Positions 8,311 through 17,580 are shown, counted from the first letter of the stretch. The stretch is DNA of 64,000 nucleotides from Sphingobacterium spiritivorum ATCC 33861 (GCF_000143765.1 NZ_GL379770.1:1886903-1950902), one strand, 5' to 3'. Made by a program: numbers and translations. Notes: generated by a model not told the origin, from the letters alone.

Positions 8311-9576
8311 TTAATGTGTTTTAATATCTTCTGTCTCTTCTATAACTAATTTATTATTCTTCATGGCAAATAGCAGAACCACTACAAAACATACCAATGG
8401 CACAAAATATCCATATTGCAGGTGACCGGTATGATCAGAGATATAGCCTAATATAGGAGGCAAAATAGCTCCCCCCACTATTGACATGACGATCAGACTG
8501 GATGCAGATTTCGTATCTGATCCTATTCCCTGTACACCAATCGCAAAAATAGTCGGAAACATAATGGACATAAAAAATGAAATGCCGATCAATGCATACA
8601 GCGTAATTACTCCGGATCCAAAGATCACGACAAAGGATAATAAGATTGATATTACAGAATAAATAGCCAATAATTTAGGTGCTGACACATACTTCATAAA
8701 GAATGTACCCACAAAGCGTCCAAGCATAAACGCCAGCCCTGCTACTCCTGCATAATATTTGGCTTCCTGAGGAGGAATGCCTGCAGCGTCTGTAGCGAAT
8801 AGAACCAGAAAACTCAGTATGCAGACCTGCGCACCTACATAAAAGAACTGTGCGAGCACTGCCCAGGAAACATTTTTATGCTTAAATGCATGAAAAAAAC
8901 CTGATTTTGTTTTTTCCTCATCATCTTTAATATCCGGTAAACGCGTAAAATAGAAAATAGCCGCTACCACCAGAATGAGTACCCCCAGAATAACGTAAGG
9001 TAGTTTAACAGAAGAAGTCTCAACCTGCAGATACGCATTACGGGCCTGCTCACTTAATGCAGCCAGCTCTTCAGCAGACTTGGGCTCTTCAGTAAGAATA
9101 TACTTACCTCCAAGTATAGGAGCGACAAAAGCAGCCAGTCCATTAAAAGACTGGGCAAAATTAAGCCGTTGAGTAGCTGTACTGGGATCTCCTAATACCG
9201 TTACATAAGGATTAGCTGCTGTCTCCAGAATGGTAAGCCCGCAAGCCACTACAAAAAGAGCGCCCAGAAAGAAAACATAGCTCATCGTATTTGCCGCAGG
9301 AACAAAAAGAAAGCATCCTAAAGCAAAAAAGATCAGACCGATCAGAATACCTGACTTATACCCATATTTTTTCATTAACAGACCTGCAGGAATAGCCATC
9401 ACAAAATAGGCGATGAAAACAGCCGAATCCACTAATGACGCCTGAAAAGTCGTGAGACTGAATGCCATACGCAAATGCGGTATCAGAATCGGATCCAGAT
9501 TGTGAATAAATCCCCAAAAGAAAAACAGGGAGGTCACCAATACCAGAGCCAGAGAATAGCTTTTAGTTTTTGTCAT
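8311..9576 (-). CDS. fucP: L-fucose:H+ symporter FucP
   Basis: 421 residues with twelve predicted membrane segments of the major facilitator superfamily. The N-terminal part (FFFWGFIHNLDPILIPHL) and LTILETAANPYV are characteristic of the FucP/glucose-galactose transporter group. It is first in the seven-gene leftward operon and divergent from the AraC regulator, with 159 bases between the two starts. Its position at the head of the mutarotase, dehydratase, dehydrogenase and hydrolase genes makes L-fucose the likely substrate, although related permeases carry other deoxy sugars. Confidence 0.9.
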   Translation of the reverse strand: MTKTKSYSLALVLVTSLFFFWGFIHNLDPILIPHLRMAFSLTTFQASLVDSAVFIAYFVMAIPAGLLMKKYGYKSGILIGLIFFALGCFLFVPAANTMSYVFFLGALFVVACGLTILETAANPYVTVLGDPSTATQRLNFAQSFNGLAAFVAPILGGKYILTEEPKSAEELAALSEQARNAYLQVETSSVKLPYVILGVLILVVAAIFYFTRLPDIKDDEEKTKSGFFHAFKHKNVSWAVLAQFFYVGAQVCILSFLVLFATDAAGIPPQEAKYYAGVAGLAFMLGRFVGTFFMKYVSAPKLLAIYSVISILLSFVVIFGSGVITLYALIGISFFMSIMFPTIFAIGVQGIGSDTKSASSLIVMSIVGGAILPPILGYISDHTGHLQYGYFVPLVCFVVVLLFAMKNNKLVIEETEDIKTH

Positions 9577-9684
9577 ACGTAATTGTCTTACTAATTATTT
9601 ATAATTGATTCTTGTAAAATTCGCAAATAATATTTTCAATACATTAATGGATATTACCCAATCATTAAGCTATTTTACCTTTAT

Positions 9685-9712
9685 TTGCATAAAAGAATTA
9701 TTATTTATGCAA
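9685..9712. promoter_or_regulatory. Perfect 9-base inverted repeat between fucP and the AraC gene, candidate operator
   Basis: TTGCATAAA (9685-9693), a 10-base spacer, then TTTATGCAA (9704-9712). It lies just upstream of the -7 box of the AraC gene and covers its -33 region. It could serve both divergent promoters. No other copy was noticed in the window. Confidence 0.5.
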
Positions 9713-9722
9713 GTATTCTTTA

Positions 9723-9730
9723 TAATTTTG
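9723..9730 (+). promoter_or_regulatory. -7 promoter box TAATTTTG for the AraC gene
   Basis: An exact TAnnTTTG match that ends only 5 bases before the ATG at 9736. If used, the mRNA would be leaderless or nearly so. No clear TTG is present at the -33 position, where TTA is found inside the palindrome. Confidence 0.4.
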
Positions 9731-9735
9731 TAAAA

Positions 9736-10590
9736 ATGAAACCACAACTCCTCACGCTCGGAACACCCTCGGCAGCCTCATTTTCCATTCGGAATGATGT
9801 AAAGCCACAGCAGCATAACAACTGGCATTACCATGAAGAGCTGGAGCTGATCCATATTGCCAAAGGCAGCGGAACTCAATTTGTAGGAGACAGTATCAAT
9901 AACTTCGAAAATGACAATATGGTGCTGCTGGGGTCAAATCTGCCTCATTACTGGCTCTTCGATGAACAGTACCTGCAGGATAATGCGGATATCCGGGTGG
10001 CTCATTTCAGAGAGAATTTTTTAGGAGATGTATTTTTCAATTTACCGGAAAACCGCAAATTGAAAGAGCTATTCAGTAAAGCTAAGCAGGGACTGCTAAT
10101 TTATGGCGGGACAAGAGATATACTCCGACAATTGCTGGAAAAACTAATATCAGCTACCGGAGCTTCACGGATTATCATTCTTCTCGAAGCGCTCAATGTG
10201 CTGGCAACAAGTGATGAATACGAACGGTTGACACGATCTACGTATGAATTTCAGAATCACCTGGGAGATCATGATCGCTTAAATGCTATTATTCAATATG
10301 CCACTCAACATTACAGAAACAAGATCAGTCTGGCTGAATTAGCACAGATTATTGGGATGACAGAAAATTCATTTTGTAGATTCTTCAAATCCAAGACCGG
10401 CAAAACGCCCATAGAGTTCATTACCGAACTCCGGATCGGACATGCTTCCAGATTGCTGATCGAACAGGAAATGCCCGTAAAACAAATCTGTTTTGAAAGC
10501 GGATTTCAAAATTTCGTCAGTTTTCATAAAGCGTTCAGGAAAATCAAGGAAACTACCCCGCTGATGTATCAGAAAAGTCTAAAAAAATAG
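9736..10590 (+). CDS. AraC-family regulator of the L-fucose operon
   Basis: 284 residues from the ATG at 9736. A TTG-initiated extension from 9685 is open but would translate the palindromic operator and promoter, so I reject it. The N-terminal half has a cupin fold (NNWHYHEELELIHIAKG near 25-40). The C-terminal 100 residues hold two helix-turn-helix motifs (LAQIIGMTENSFCRFFK and VKQICFESGFQNFVSFHKAF). It is divergent from fucP, so it probably senses L-fucose or a pathway intermediate and controls the operon. The effector is inferred. Confidence 0.88.
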   Translation: MKPQLLTLGTPSAASFSIRNDVKPQQHNNWHYHEELELIHIAKGSGTQFVGDSINNFENDNMVLLGSNLPHYWLFDEQYLQDNADIRVAHFRENFLGDVFFNLPENRKLKELFSKAKQGLLIYGGTRDILRQLLEKLISATGASRIIILLEALNVLATSDEYERLTRSTYEFQNHLGDHDRLNAIIQYATQHYRNKISLAELAQIIGMTENSFCRFFKSKTGKTPIEFITELRIGHASRLLIEQEMPVKQICFESGFQNFVSFHKAFRKIKETTPLMYQKSLKK

Positions 10591-10613
10591 GCTCCGGAAA
10601 TCCGGAACCTATT
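10579..10613 (-). terminator. Terminator of the GH92 gene, overlapping the end of the AraC gene
   Basis: AATAGG (10586-10591) pairs with CCTATT (10608-10613), with an inner TCCGG/CCGGA stem. The minus strand reads into a seven-T run. It follows the GH92 stop codon by 28 bases. Confidence 0.7.
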
Positions 10614-10641
10614 CAACAAAACAAACTAATTATAAAAATCT

Positions 10642-12933
10642 TTACTGCTCATAACTCAGGGAGTACGGAAGGTCAGCCTTCACAGTACCCCTGCTCTTGT
10701 TAGGTTCGGCACTCATATCAAAAGACAAATTTGCACCCTTGATCAACTCACTATGGTTGATATAATTTTTTGTATAATTCTTACCATTCCATTTCATCGA
10801 TTTGATATAACGGTTGGTATCCGAATTTTGAGGAGCCTGTATAACTACTTTTTTTCCGTTAGACAAATGTAATGTAGCCTTTTTAAACAAAGGAGCACCT
10901 AATATATACTCATCTGTTGCCGGAGTTACCGGGTAGAACCCAAGCGCTGAGAACACATACCAGGCAGAAGTCTGTCCGTTGTCCTCATCTCCGCAATATC
11001 CGTCCGGAGTCGGTGCATACATTCTGTTCATCGTTTCCCTTACCCAATACTGCGTTTTCCACGGCGCACCGATGTGACCGTACAGATAGATCATGTGCTG
11101 TATAGGCTGATTGCCGTGCGCATACTGCCCCATATTAGCAATCTGCATCTCTCTGATCTCATGAATAGGAAATCCGTAGTAAGAATCATCAAATACAGGA
11201 GGCAAAGAGAATACCGAATCCAGTTTGATTTCCATAGCACGGTGTCCGCCCATTAACTGAGCCAATCCGTTTACGTCCTGAAATACAGACCAGCTGTAAT
11301 GCCAGCTGTTACCCTCCGTAAACGCATCGCCCCATTTGAAAGCATTAAATGGAGACTGGAAAGATCCGTCCTTATTTTTGCCGCGCATTAATCCGGAAGC
11401 AGGATCAAATAAATTTTTATAATTAAAGGAACGTTTACGGTACAAGTCTACATCCTGCTGACGACCTCCCAAAGATTTGGCCAGCTGGTAGATCGCAAAA
11501 TCATCATAAGCATATTCTAATGTGCGGGCCGCATTTTCATTGATCTTCACATCATAAGGCACATAACCCAGTGTTTTGTAATACTCAGCACCTGCTCTGC
11601 CCACAGCAGTCAGCGGACCGGCATTATTCGCACCTTTGATAACAGCTTCATACAAGGTTTCTATATCCTTTTGGTTTACTTTCACGCCTTTTACCCACGC
11701 ATCTGCAACAACAGAGGCCGAATTATTTCCAACCATCACATTTCTAAAGCCCGGACTTGCCCATTCAGGCAAAAATCCGCCTTCACGATACGCATTCGCC
11801 AATCCTTCCTGCATCTTTTCGCTCATTTCAGGATACATCAGATTCAGAAAAGGAAATAAGGCTCTGAATGTATCCCAAAAACCTGTATCCGTAAAGAAAT
11901 ATCCGGGTTTGACCTCTCCTGTATATGGACTGTAGTGCATTACATTGCCTTGTGCATCCAGTTCATAGAACATTCTCGGAAATAACAGCGAACGGTATAA
12001 GGAAGAGTAAAATGTGCGAACCTGATCTATTGAACCGCCTTCGATCTCGACCTTAGCCAGCTCTTCATTCCATTTCTTCTCTCCTTTTGACACCTGCTGA
12101 TCGAAAGTAACGCCGTTGAGCTCCTTCAGGTTTATTTCAGCCTGTTCCGGACTGATGAAAGAAGAAGCTACCTTCATTAAGACCTGATCACCACGATTAG
12201 CAATCTTGAATCCTACAATCGCACCTACATGATCCGCCTTGATCAGATAGCGATCATCTTTTAATACAGAATCCGCGAATGTGGAAATATTAGCAAACGG
12301 ATGATCAAAGGTCATCACAAAATAATTCCTGAAATTGTCCGGCACACCACCGCTATTTTTTGTAGAGTAGCCAATGATCTTCTGCTCACGCGGAATGACC
12401 TCTACATAAGAACCTTTATCAAAGGCATCAATGAGTACATAAGCCTCTTCTGTTTTAGGAAATGTGAAACGAAAATAAGCTGTACGTTCTGTTGGGGTAA
12501 TCTCTGTCTTTACATCATAATCAGCAAGATATACTTCATAAAAATGAGGCTTGGAAACCTCGGCTTTATGACTGAACCAACTCGCTCTTTTATCCTGATC
12601 AAAAGTCTTGATCCCTACAGTTGGCATAATAGCAAACTGACCGTAGTCATTCATCCAGGGTGATGGCTGATGGGTCTGTTTAAATCCGCGAATCTTATTC
12701 GCGTTGTAGGTATACATCCATCCGTCTCCCATTTTTCCAGTCTGCGGACTCCAGAAATTCATGCCCCACGGCAAAGCAATCGCTGGGTACGTATTTCCGT
12801 TAGAAATAGTATAATCCGATTGTGTTCCAACTAATGGATTGACAAAATCTACAGGATTACTGATCTTACCGATCTCCTGTGCGGTAGCACAGAAGGTAGA
12901 AAGGCAGAGTAAGGCTGTTGCTATATAGTTCAT
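10642..12933 (-). CDS. GH92-family glycosidase with Gln at the usual catalytic-acid position
   Basis: 763 residues with an N-terminal signal peptide (cleavage after about CATAQ). Family GH92 features include LVGTQSDYTISNGNTYPA, LPWGMNFWSPQ, FRALFPF, MVGNNSASV, and GDEDNGQTSAWYVFSALGFYP with the paired acids Asp649 and Asp651. GH92 alpha-mannosidases usually have GNEP with the general-acid Glu; here the motif is AHGNQP, with Gln609 (codon CAG at 11109-11107). It is exported to the periplasm or cell surface. Activity against a mannoside with a good leaving group, or against another linkage, is possible. It follows the fucose locus but is convergent with the AraC gene and is a separate unit. Confidence 0.9.
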   Translation of the reverse strand: MNYIATALLCLSTFCATAQEIGKISNPVDFVNPLVGTQSDYTISNGNTYPAIALPWGMNFWSPQTGKMGDGWMYTYNANKIRGFKQTHQPSPWMNDYGQFAIMPTVGIKTFDQDKRASWFSHKAEVSKPHFYEVYLADYDVKTEITPTERTAYFRFTFPKTEEAYVLIDAFDKGSYVEVIPREQKIIGYSTKNSGGVPDNFRNYFVMTFDHPFANISTFADSVLKDDRYLIKADHVGAIVGFKIANRGDQVLMKVASSFISPEQAEINLKELNGVTFDQQVSKGEKKWNEELAKVEIEGGSIDQVRTFYSSLYRSLLFPRMFYELDAQGNVMHYSPYTGEVKPGYFFTDTGFWDTFRALFPFLNLMYPEMSEKMQEGLANAYREGGFLPEWASPGFRNVMVGNNSASVVADAWVKGVKVNQKDIETLYEAVIKGANNAGPLTAVGRAGAEYYKTLGYVPYDVKINENAARTLEYAYDDFAIYQLAKSLGGRQQDVDLYRKRSFNYKNLFDPASGLMRGKNKDGSFQSPFNAFKWGDAFTEGNSWHYSWSVFQDVNGLAQLMGGHRAMEIKLDSVFSLPPVFDDSYYGFPIHEIREMQIANMGQYAHGNQPIQHMIYLYGHIGAPWKTQYWVRETMNRMYAPTPDGYCGDEDNGQTSAWYVFSALGFYPVTPATDEYILGAPLFKKATLHLSNGKKVVIQAPQNSDTNRYIKSMKWNGKNYTKNYINHSELIKGANLSFDMSAEPNKSRGTVKADLPYSLSYEQ

Positions 12934-12994
12934 ATTACTTGATTATGGTTAGCTATTAACGGAACTAAAATAAAAAAATAATTTGATTATATCG

Positions 12995-13014
12995 TTGCTA
13001 AAAGTATTTAGCAA
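12995..13014. promoter_or_regulatory. Perfect palindrome TTGCTAAA-N4-TTTAGCAA upstream of the GH92 gene
   Basis: Eight-base arms (12995-13002 and 13007-13014) lie 62-81 bases upstream of the GH92 start and just after the quinone oxidoreductase stop. There is no T run on the minus strand, so an operator is more likely than a terminator. Confidence 0.5.
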
Positions 13015-13029
13015 AGGAAATATTACAAT

Positions 13030-13998
13030 TTAAAAGGTTAACACCAGTTTTCCGAGAAAATGGCCCTCCTCCATTAATCTATGTGCCTGTTCTGCTTGTG
13101 TAAAATCAAAAGACTTAAAAAGCATGGGTTTAAATGCTTTGGATTCGATAAACGGGAAGACATTACCGACTACTGATGCTGTCAGTTCTGCTTTAAAGCT
13201 TTTATCTCTTGCTCTTAATGTACTTCCAGTAATTGCCAGACGCTTTTGCATCATCTGCAGAATATTCAATTGCACCTTTGCTCCCTCCATCGCATTGATA
13301 TACACCAATCTGCCATCCGGATTAAGGATTGCTATATTTTTATTAAAATAATCACCACCTATACAATCCAGTATCACATCCACCCCGCTCTCTTTCAGTA
13401 CCTCTTCAAAATCTTCCTCATGATAGTTGATAGCTCGTACAGCACCCAATGATTCGCAAAATTCGCACTTCTCCCTGCTGCCTGCAGTAGCATATACCTC
13501 CGCTCCGGACAACGCAGCCAGCTGAATTGCGGTAGAACCTATTCCTCCCGAACCGCCATGTATAAGTACACGCTCCCCTTTCTTTAGTTGACCACGCTCA
13601 AAAAGATTGTGCCATACCGTAAAAACAGTCTCTGGTAATGCAGCAGCTTCTTCATAACTGAGATTCTCTGGCTTAAGCATACAACTGCCGGCATCTACCA
13701 CAGCATACTCCGCATATCCGCCTCCTGCAATCAAAGCTAATACCTCGTCCCCAGCTTTCCAGGAACCGGCCATACTTCCGGTTGCCTCAATAACTCCGCT
13801 GATCTCCAATCCCGGAATATCAGCAACAACTCCTGCCGGAGCCGGATAATTCCCTTTCCGTTGAAAAACATCAGGTCTGTTGATTCCGGCAGCTTTCACC
13901 CGTATCAATACTTCCTGATCTCCGACAACTGGAACAGGTCTATCTTCAACTTTTAATACTTCAGGGCCTCCGGATGAAGAAATAACGACTGCTTTCAT
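13030..13998 (-). CDS. NAD(P)H-quinone oxidoreductase, PIG3/QOR type
   Basis: 322 residues from the ATG at 13998 (MKAVVISSSGGPEVL). A longer frame from 14097 exists but overlaps the end of the preceding gene, which stops at 14000, so the inner start is preferred. This is a zinc-less medium-chain dehydrogenase: a GroES-like half with AGINRPDVFQRKG, then a Rossmann half with VLIHGGSGGIGSTA. It probably reduces quinones or enals with NADPH in the cytoplasm. The single-base gap after the outer-membrane protein gene suggests cotranscription, though no functional link is evident. Confidence 0.88.
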   Translation of the reverse strand: MKAVVISSSGGPEVLKVEDRPVPVVGDQEVLIRVKAAGINRPDVFQRKGNYPAPAGVVADIPGLEISGVIEATGSMAGSWKAGDEVLALIAGGGYAEYAVVDAGSCMLKPENLSYEEAAALPETVFTVWHNLFERGQLKKGERVLIHGGSGGIGSTAIQLAALSGAEVYATAGSREKCEFCESLGAVRAINYHEEDFEEVLKESGVDVILDCIGGDYFNKNIAILNPDGRLVYINAMEGAKVQLNILQMMQKRLAITGSTLRARDKSFKAELTASVVGNVFPFIESKAFKPMLFKSFDFTQAEQAHRLMEEGHFLGKLVLTF

Positions 13999-13999
13999 A

Positions 14000-16744
14000 C
14001 TATGATTTTTTAGGATACTTCTGCAACCGCAGATTAAGGGATAACATAAAATACCGCGCCAGGCGATTATTACGAACATCGAGGATATCATTGCCAAGAA
14101 TCTCGCGGGAGATTCCGGTATTCTGATTCAGCAGGTCAAACCCCTGCAATCTTAACATGGCGAGTTTGTTTGGCAAAAATGTACATTCAAAGTAAGAGTT
14201 GATAACAGTAGGGTTAACATTCTTTGCTGTACCTCTGTAACCGTCATTGAAACGTTGAGATACTTCTACGCCAAGCGTCATATGCTCATTAAAGTAAAAC
14301 TTATTACCCAGACTCAGCACAAAGGAATGTGCTGTAATATTATTCTTAAACGGCCATTTATACGTGGCAGAATTCAGCATATAATTACCGTTGAATTCAG
14401 ACTCCATAATGTCGTCAATCATATAGCGCAACTGCATAGATTGTGAATAAATAAATTGCCGGTTTGTTACCAATGCTTTATTCACCATCGAAACATTGTT
14501 GTAAAAATCTCCGTTTCCGTTAATATTCAGCTGAAAATCATCAGAAATAAAAGGGGAAGAAAACAAATAATAAGAACGTATATCATAGTATCCCGACATA
14601 TTCTGATAGCTGGTCTGTTGAACAGTCGTATTATTCAGGGAGATCTTATCCGTCGCAATTTTATTCTGCACAAAATTATAAGAAAGATTCGCTTCAAAAT
14701 ATTGTCCCTTGGAGACAAGTGACTTGCGGAAACGACTGGAAATACGATTGGTAAACTCTGCTTTCAGAGCCGGATTCCCTACAATAATATTCTGCGAATT
14801 GGAAACATCACGAATAGGCTGAATCTGGTAGAAATTAGGCTGATTGTTCTTGCCCATGTAATCGATAGAGAAATCTGTCTGATCATTAATCTTCCACTTG
14901 AAACCCGCAGTAGGAATCAGGTTTACATTATCATATGTATATTGCTCATCTTCAGCATATAATCTGCCCGAAATTTCCAGCGGCTGTACACCGAATCCAA
15001 GATTATACTTAAACTTCTTATCTCTGGAGTCATATTGATAATTAATAGCTGTCTGATTGCTGCTGTACTTATAATCATAGTTAAGCCCAAGTGAGTCTAC
15101 AAATACCATATATCCCAACAACTGAGAACGTTCCAGATCTTCTACTCTCCTGTCTGCATCAATATCATTCCGTTCAAATTCATAGCTCACTTCCAGGGAA
15201 CTCTGTGAGTTAATAGGTTCTATATAAGATCCGTTCAGTTTGATGGATCTGTTATCACTTACCGTCTCAATATATTGTCGCTGCAGAAAAAAAGAATAGC
15301 TGTTATTTTTTTTCATTGCATCCTGAATAATGTAGCGATCTGTCACCTGCTCGTCTTTACTGCTTGAACCGGCACTTGTTTTTATATTAAAAACTAATTT
15401 ACGCCCCGGCTTTTTAAAGAATTTGGAATACAAAGCATCGATATCCAGATTGGGAGAAAAGTTTTTTGATATGGAAGAATATGTCCCGTCATTGGTCAAT
15501 ACATTATTCCTGAGCTTTTTCTCCCTGTAATTGTTGATGTACGTCCGGCTGTAAGAGAATACCGGCTCAATTTTTAAAATATCATTATTCTTAAATTTTG
15601 AATCAAAATTAAGCGCCATCCTATGACTGAAATCTTTCGTATCGACCTGATAATCTTCCTGATTGAAAATAGAATTGTTGCCATATACCGATTGCAGCAG
15701 AGAGTTACCGTCAATGAGATTTTGTCTTTTTGTAAAAGTATACTGTCCGTTGACCGTGGTCGTTTTGGTAAGATTATCAGAAAAGCTGCCGCCCAGCGAT
15801 GTAGTGGTATTGAGACCATCAGTAGGATCAGCGAAATCAGCCAGTTCACCCATAGAACGCTCCCGGCTTCCTCCGCTTGGAGAACCGAAGGTAAAAAGAC
15901 TGGTATTCGTATTATTGACAGATCCTATCAGGGATAGCTCCTGGCCATCGTTAAACTTATTAATACCACCACTCATCAGGTAACGGTCTTCCGTACCGAT
16001 GCCACCTGTTACCTGACCAAATACAATTTTCTTTTTATCATCTTTTAAGACAATATTAATAATCTTTTCAGGCTCTCCGCTTTTAGTACCTTTGGAAGTA
16101 TTATAATCTCCGTAGTAATCTATAATCTGTAAATTCTTCACAAAATCGGCAGGTAGATTGCGTGTTGCTGTAAGCACATCTCCTCCGAAAAACTTTTTCC
16201 CTTCCACCTGAACCGAAGTAATAGGTTTCCCAAAAGCAAAGACAGAACCATCCCGGGATACCTGAATATTGGGCAATTGTTTAAGAGCATCTTCCAGCAG
16301 CAGTCTCTTATGAAAGTTATAAGCATTCATATTATACTGCACTGTATCCTGCTTATAGATGACAGGGATCGTTTTTACAATTACAACCTCTTTCAGCAAC
16401 TCAGACTGAGGAGACAAGATAATAGTTGGAAGAGAAGATTTGGTAACCAATTCTGTGGCCGAATAGGCTTTGTCTGTAATCTGATAACCCAGCAAACTAT
16501 AGGTTACGCGAATCTGGCCCAAAGGTACGCCTGTAAATGTATAACGGCCATTAGCTGCAGAAGCCTGCGTAAATGTCCCTCCCGGAGCAATCAGACGCAC
16601 GCTAACCCCTTTAAGCGGTATTCCTGCAGTATCCACAACGAGCCCCTCAATGGTCATTTTTTTCGATTGAGCGTTTACCGTCACCGAAATAAAAACCAAA
16701 GAAAAAAGAAAAACAAAATGTAGCCGAAAACGAGGAGTAGCCAA
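14000..16744 (-). CDS. Outer-membrane beta-barrel protein with carboxypeptidase-regulatory domain, TonB-receptor-like
   Basis: 914 residues. The signal peptide ends near VNAQS. A carboxypeptidase-regulatory-like beta domain spans about 30-110 (EGLVVDTAGIPLKGVSVRL), followed by a plug-like region (LLEDALKQLPNIQVSRDGS, then ITSVQVEGKKFF) and a long beta-barrel ending in RLQKYPKKS. This matches the OMP_b-brl_3 group of Bacteroidota TonB-dependent-receptor relatives. No SusD partner is adjacent, so the substrate is unknown and a glycan role is not supported. The start at 16744 gives a good signal peptide. The gene precedes the quinone oxidoreductase by one base. Confidence 0.85.
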   Translation of the reverse strand: MATPRFRLHFVFLFSLVFISVTVNAQSKKMTIEGLVVDTAGIPLKGVSVRLIAPGGTFTQASAANGRYTFTGVPLGQIRVTYSLLGYQITDKAYSATELVTKSSLPTIILSPQSELLKEVVIVKTIPVIYKQDTVQYNMNAYNFHKRLLLEDALKQLPNIQVSRDGSVFAFGKPITSVQVEGKKFFGGDVLTATRNLPADFVKNLQIIDYYGDYNTSKGTKSGEPEKIINIVLKDDKKKIVFGQVTGGIGTEDRYLMSGGINKFNDGQELSLIGSVNNTNTSLFTFGSPSGGSRERSMGELADFADPTDGLNTTTSLGGSFSDNLTKTTTVNGQYTFTKRQNLIDGNSLLQSVYGNNSIFNQEDYQVDTKDFSHRMALNFDSKFKNNDILKIEPVFSYSRTYINNYREKKLRNNVLTNDGTYSSISKNFSPNLDIDALYSKFFKKPGRKLVFNIKTSAGSSSKDEQVTDRYIIQDAMKKNNSYSFFLQRQYIETVSDNRSIKLNGSYIEPINSQSSLEVSYEFERNDIDADRRVEDLERSQLLGYMVFVDSLGLNYDYKYSSNQTAINYQYDSRDKKFKYNLGFGVQPLEISGRLYAEDEQYTYDNVNLIPTAGFKWKINDQTDFSIDYMGKNNQPNFYQIQPIRDVSNSQNIIVGNPALKAEFTNRISSRFRKSLVSKGQYFEANLSYNFVQNKIATDKISLNNTTVQQTSYQNMSGYYDIRSYYLFSSPFISDDFQLNINGNGDFYNNVSMVNKALVTNRQFIYSQSMQLRYMIDDIMESEFNGNYMLNSATYKWPFKNNITAHSFVLSLGNKFYFNEHMTLGVEVSQRFNDGYRGTAKNVNPTVINSYFECTFLPNKLAMLRLQGFDLLNQNTGISREILGNDILDVRNNRLARYFMLSLNLRLQKYPKKS

Positions 16745-16936
16745 ACTTCTATTCTTTTAATTTACTGTTGTCAATATAAAAAAAATTACGCACAATAATA
16801 ATCCGGTATCTAAAAAAATCAAATTAAAAATGCCGCTATTCATGATTTCTCAATTCATCTTTACAAAATGAAGAGAATATACAATACAAACGTTATTTTC
16901 AGACTTAACGTATTCTTAAAATATAGTTTAACAAAC

Positions 16937-16968
16937 AAAAAGAGGATACCTTTTGGATATCCTCTTTT
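16937..16968 (-). terminator. Terminator downstream of ferritin
   Basis: AAAAGAGGATA (about 16938-16948) pairs with TATCCTCTTTT (16958-16968) around a nine-base loop, with A/T runs on both sides. It sits 20 bases after the ferritin stop codon. Confidence 0.75.
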
Positions 16969-16987
16969 GTATTAAAAAAAATTAATT

Positions 16988-17515
16988 TTATTCTGCACCA
17001 AGTGCTACTTTGTTTACATGTTTGTCAATTTCCCAACGTCCGGTTCCTTCTTCACCAATCACGTCAAACATTTCCAGAATACGTCTCGCTACATACTCTT
17101 CCTCAACTTGTTCTTCCAGGAACCACTGAACAAAGTTAAAAGTAACATAATCTTTAGCTTTCATACATTTGTCAGCAATCTGATTGAATTGCTCTGTCAC
17201 AAACATTTCCTGCTCAAGCGTTTGTTCGAAAACACTTCTGAATGATTCAAAGTCTGTAGGAATGCCTGTAATTTCAGGAGAAACTGCACGACCACCTCTG
17301 TTGTTGATATAATTGAATAATTTCAACATATGCTCGCGTTCTTCATTAGACTGTTTTGCGAAAAAGTCTGAACTGAAATCCAGCCCCTGATCATCACACC
17401 ATGAAGACATAGCAAGGTAAAGTGCTGAAGAATGAGCTTCAACTTTGATTTGTGCATTCAATATATTTTCGATCTCTTGTGCTAAAGATGATTTCAATTT
17501 CAATAAATCTTTCAT
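16988..17515 (-). CDS. ftnA: Non-haem ferritin
   Basis: 175 residues from the ATG at 17515 (MKDLLKLKSSL). An upstream in-frame ATG at 17560 adds 15 unlike residues and lies in the leader, so I prefer the inner start. Ferroxidase ligands line up with bacterial FtnA: Glu26 in VEAHSSALY, Glu and His in NEEREHM, a Glu in LEQEMFVT, and Gln/Glu in QWFLEEQVEEE. It stores iron as a 24-mer in the cytoplasm. A TTG-N22-TACCTTTG promoter lies about 60 bases upstream, with a 17-base palindrome just above it. Confidence 0.93.
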   Translation of the reverse strand: MKDLLKLKSSLAQEIENILNAQIKVEAHSSALYLAMSSWCDDQGLDFSSDFFAKQSNEEREHMLKLFNYINNRGGRAVSPEITGIPTDFESFRSVFEQTLEQEMFVTEQFNQIADKCMKAKDYVTFNFVQWFLEEQVEEEYVARRILEMFDVIGEEGTGRWEIDKHVNKVALGAE

Positions 17516-17580
17516 ATTAGTATATTTTAAAATTCTGTTAACATTAAAACGGAAAGACAAATATTCGCTTTCCTTTGATA

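Noticed and set aside
13999..14097. Upstream start for the quinone oxidoreductase
   Set aside because: It overlaps the end of the beta-barrel gene, and the family begins at MKAVVI.
16277..16723. Long open frame on the plus strand inside the beta-barrel gene
   Set aside because: It is antisense to a well-supported gene, has no family resemblance, and is rich in Cys, His and Arg as expected for a shadow frame.
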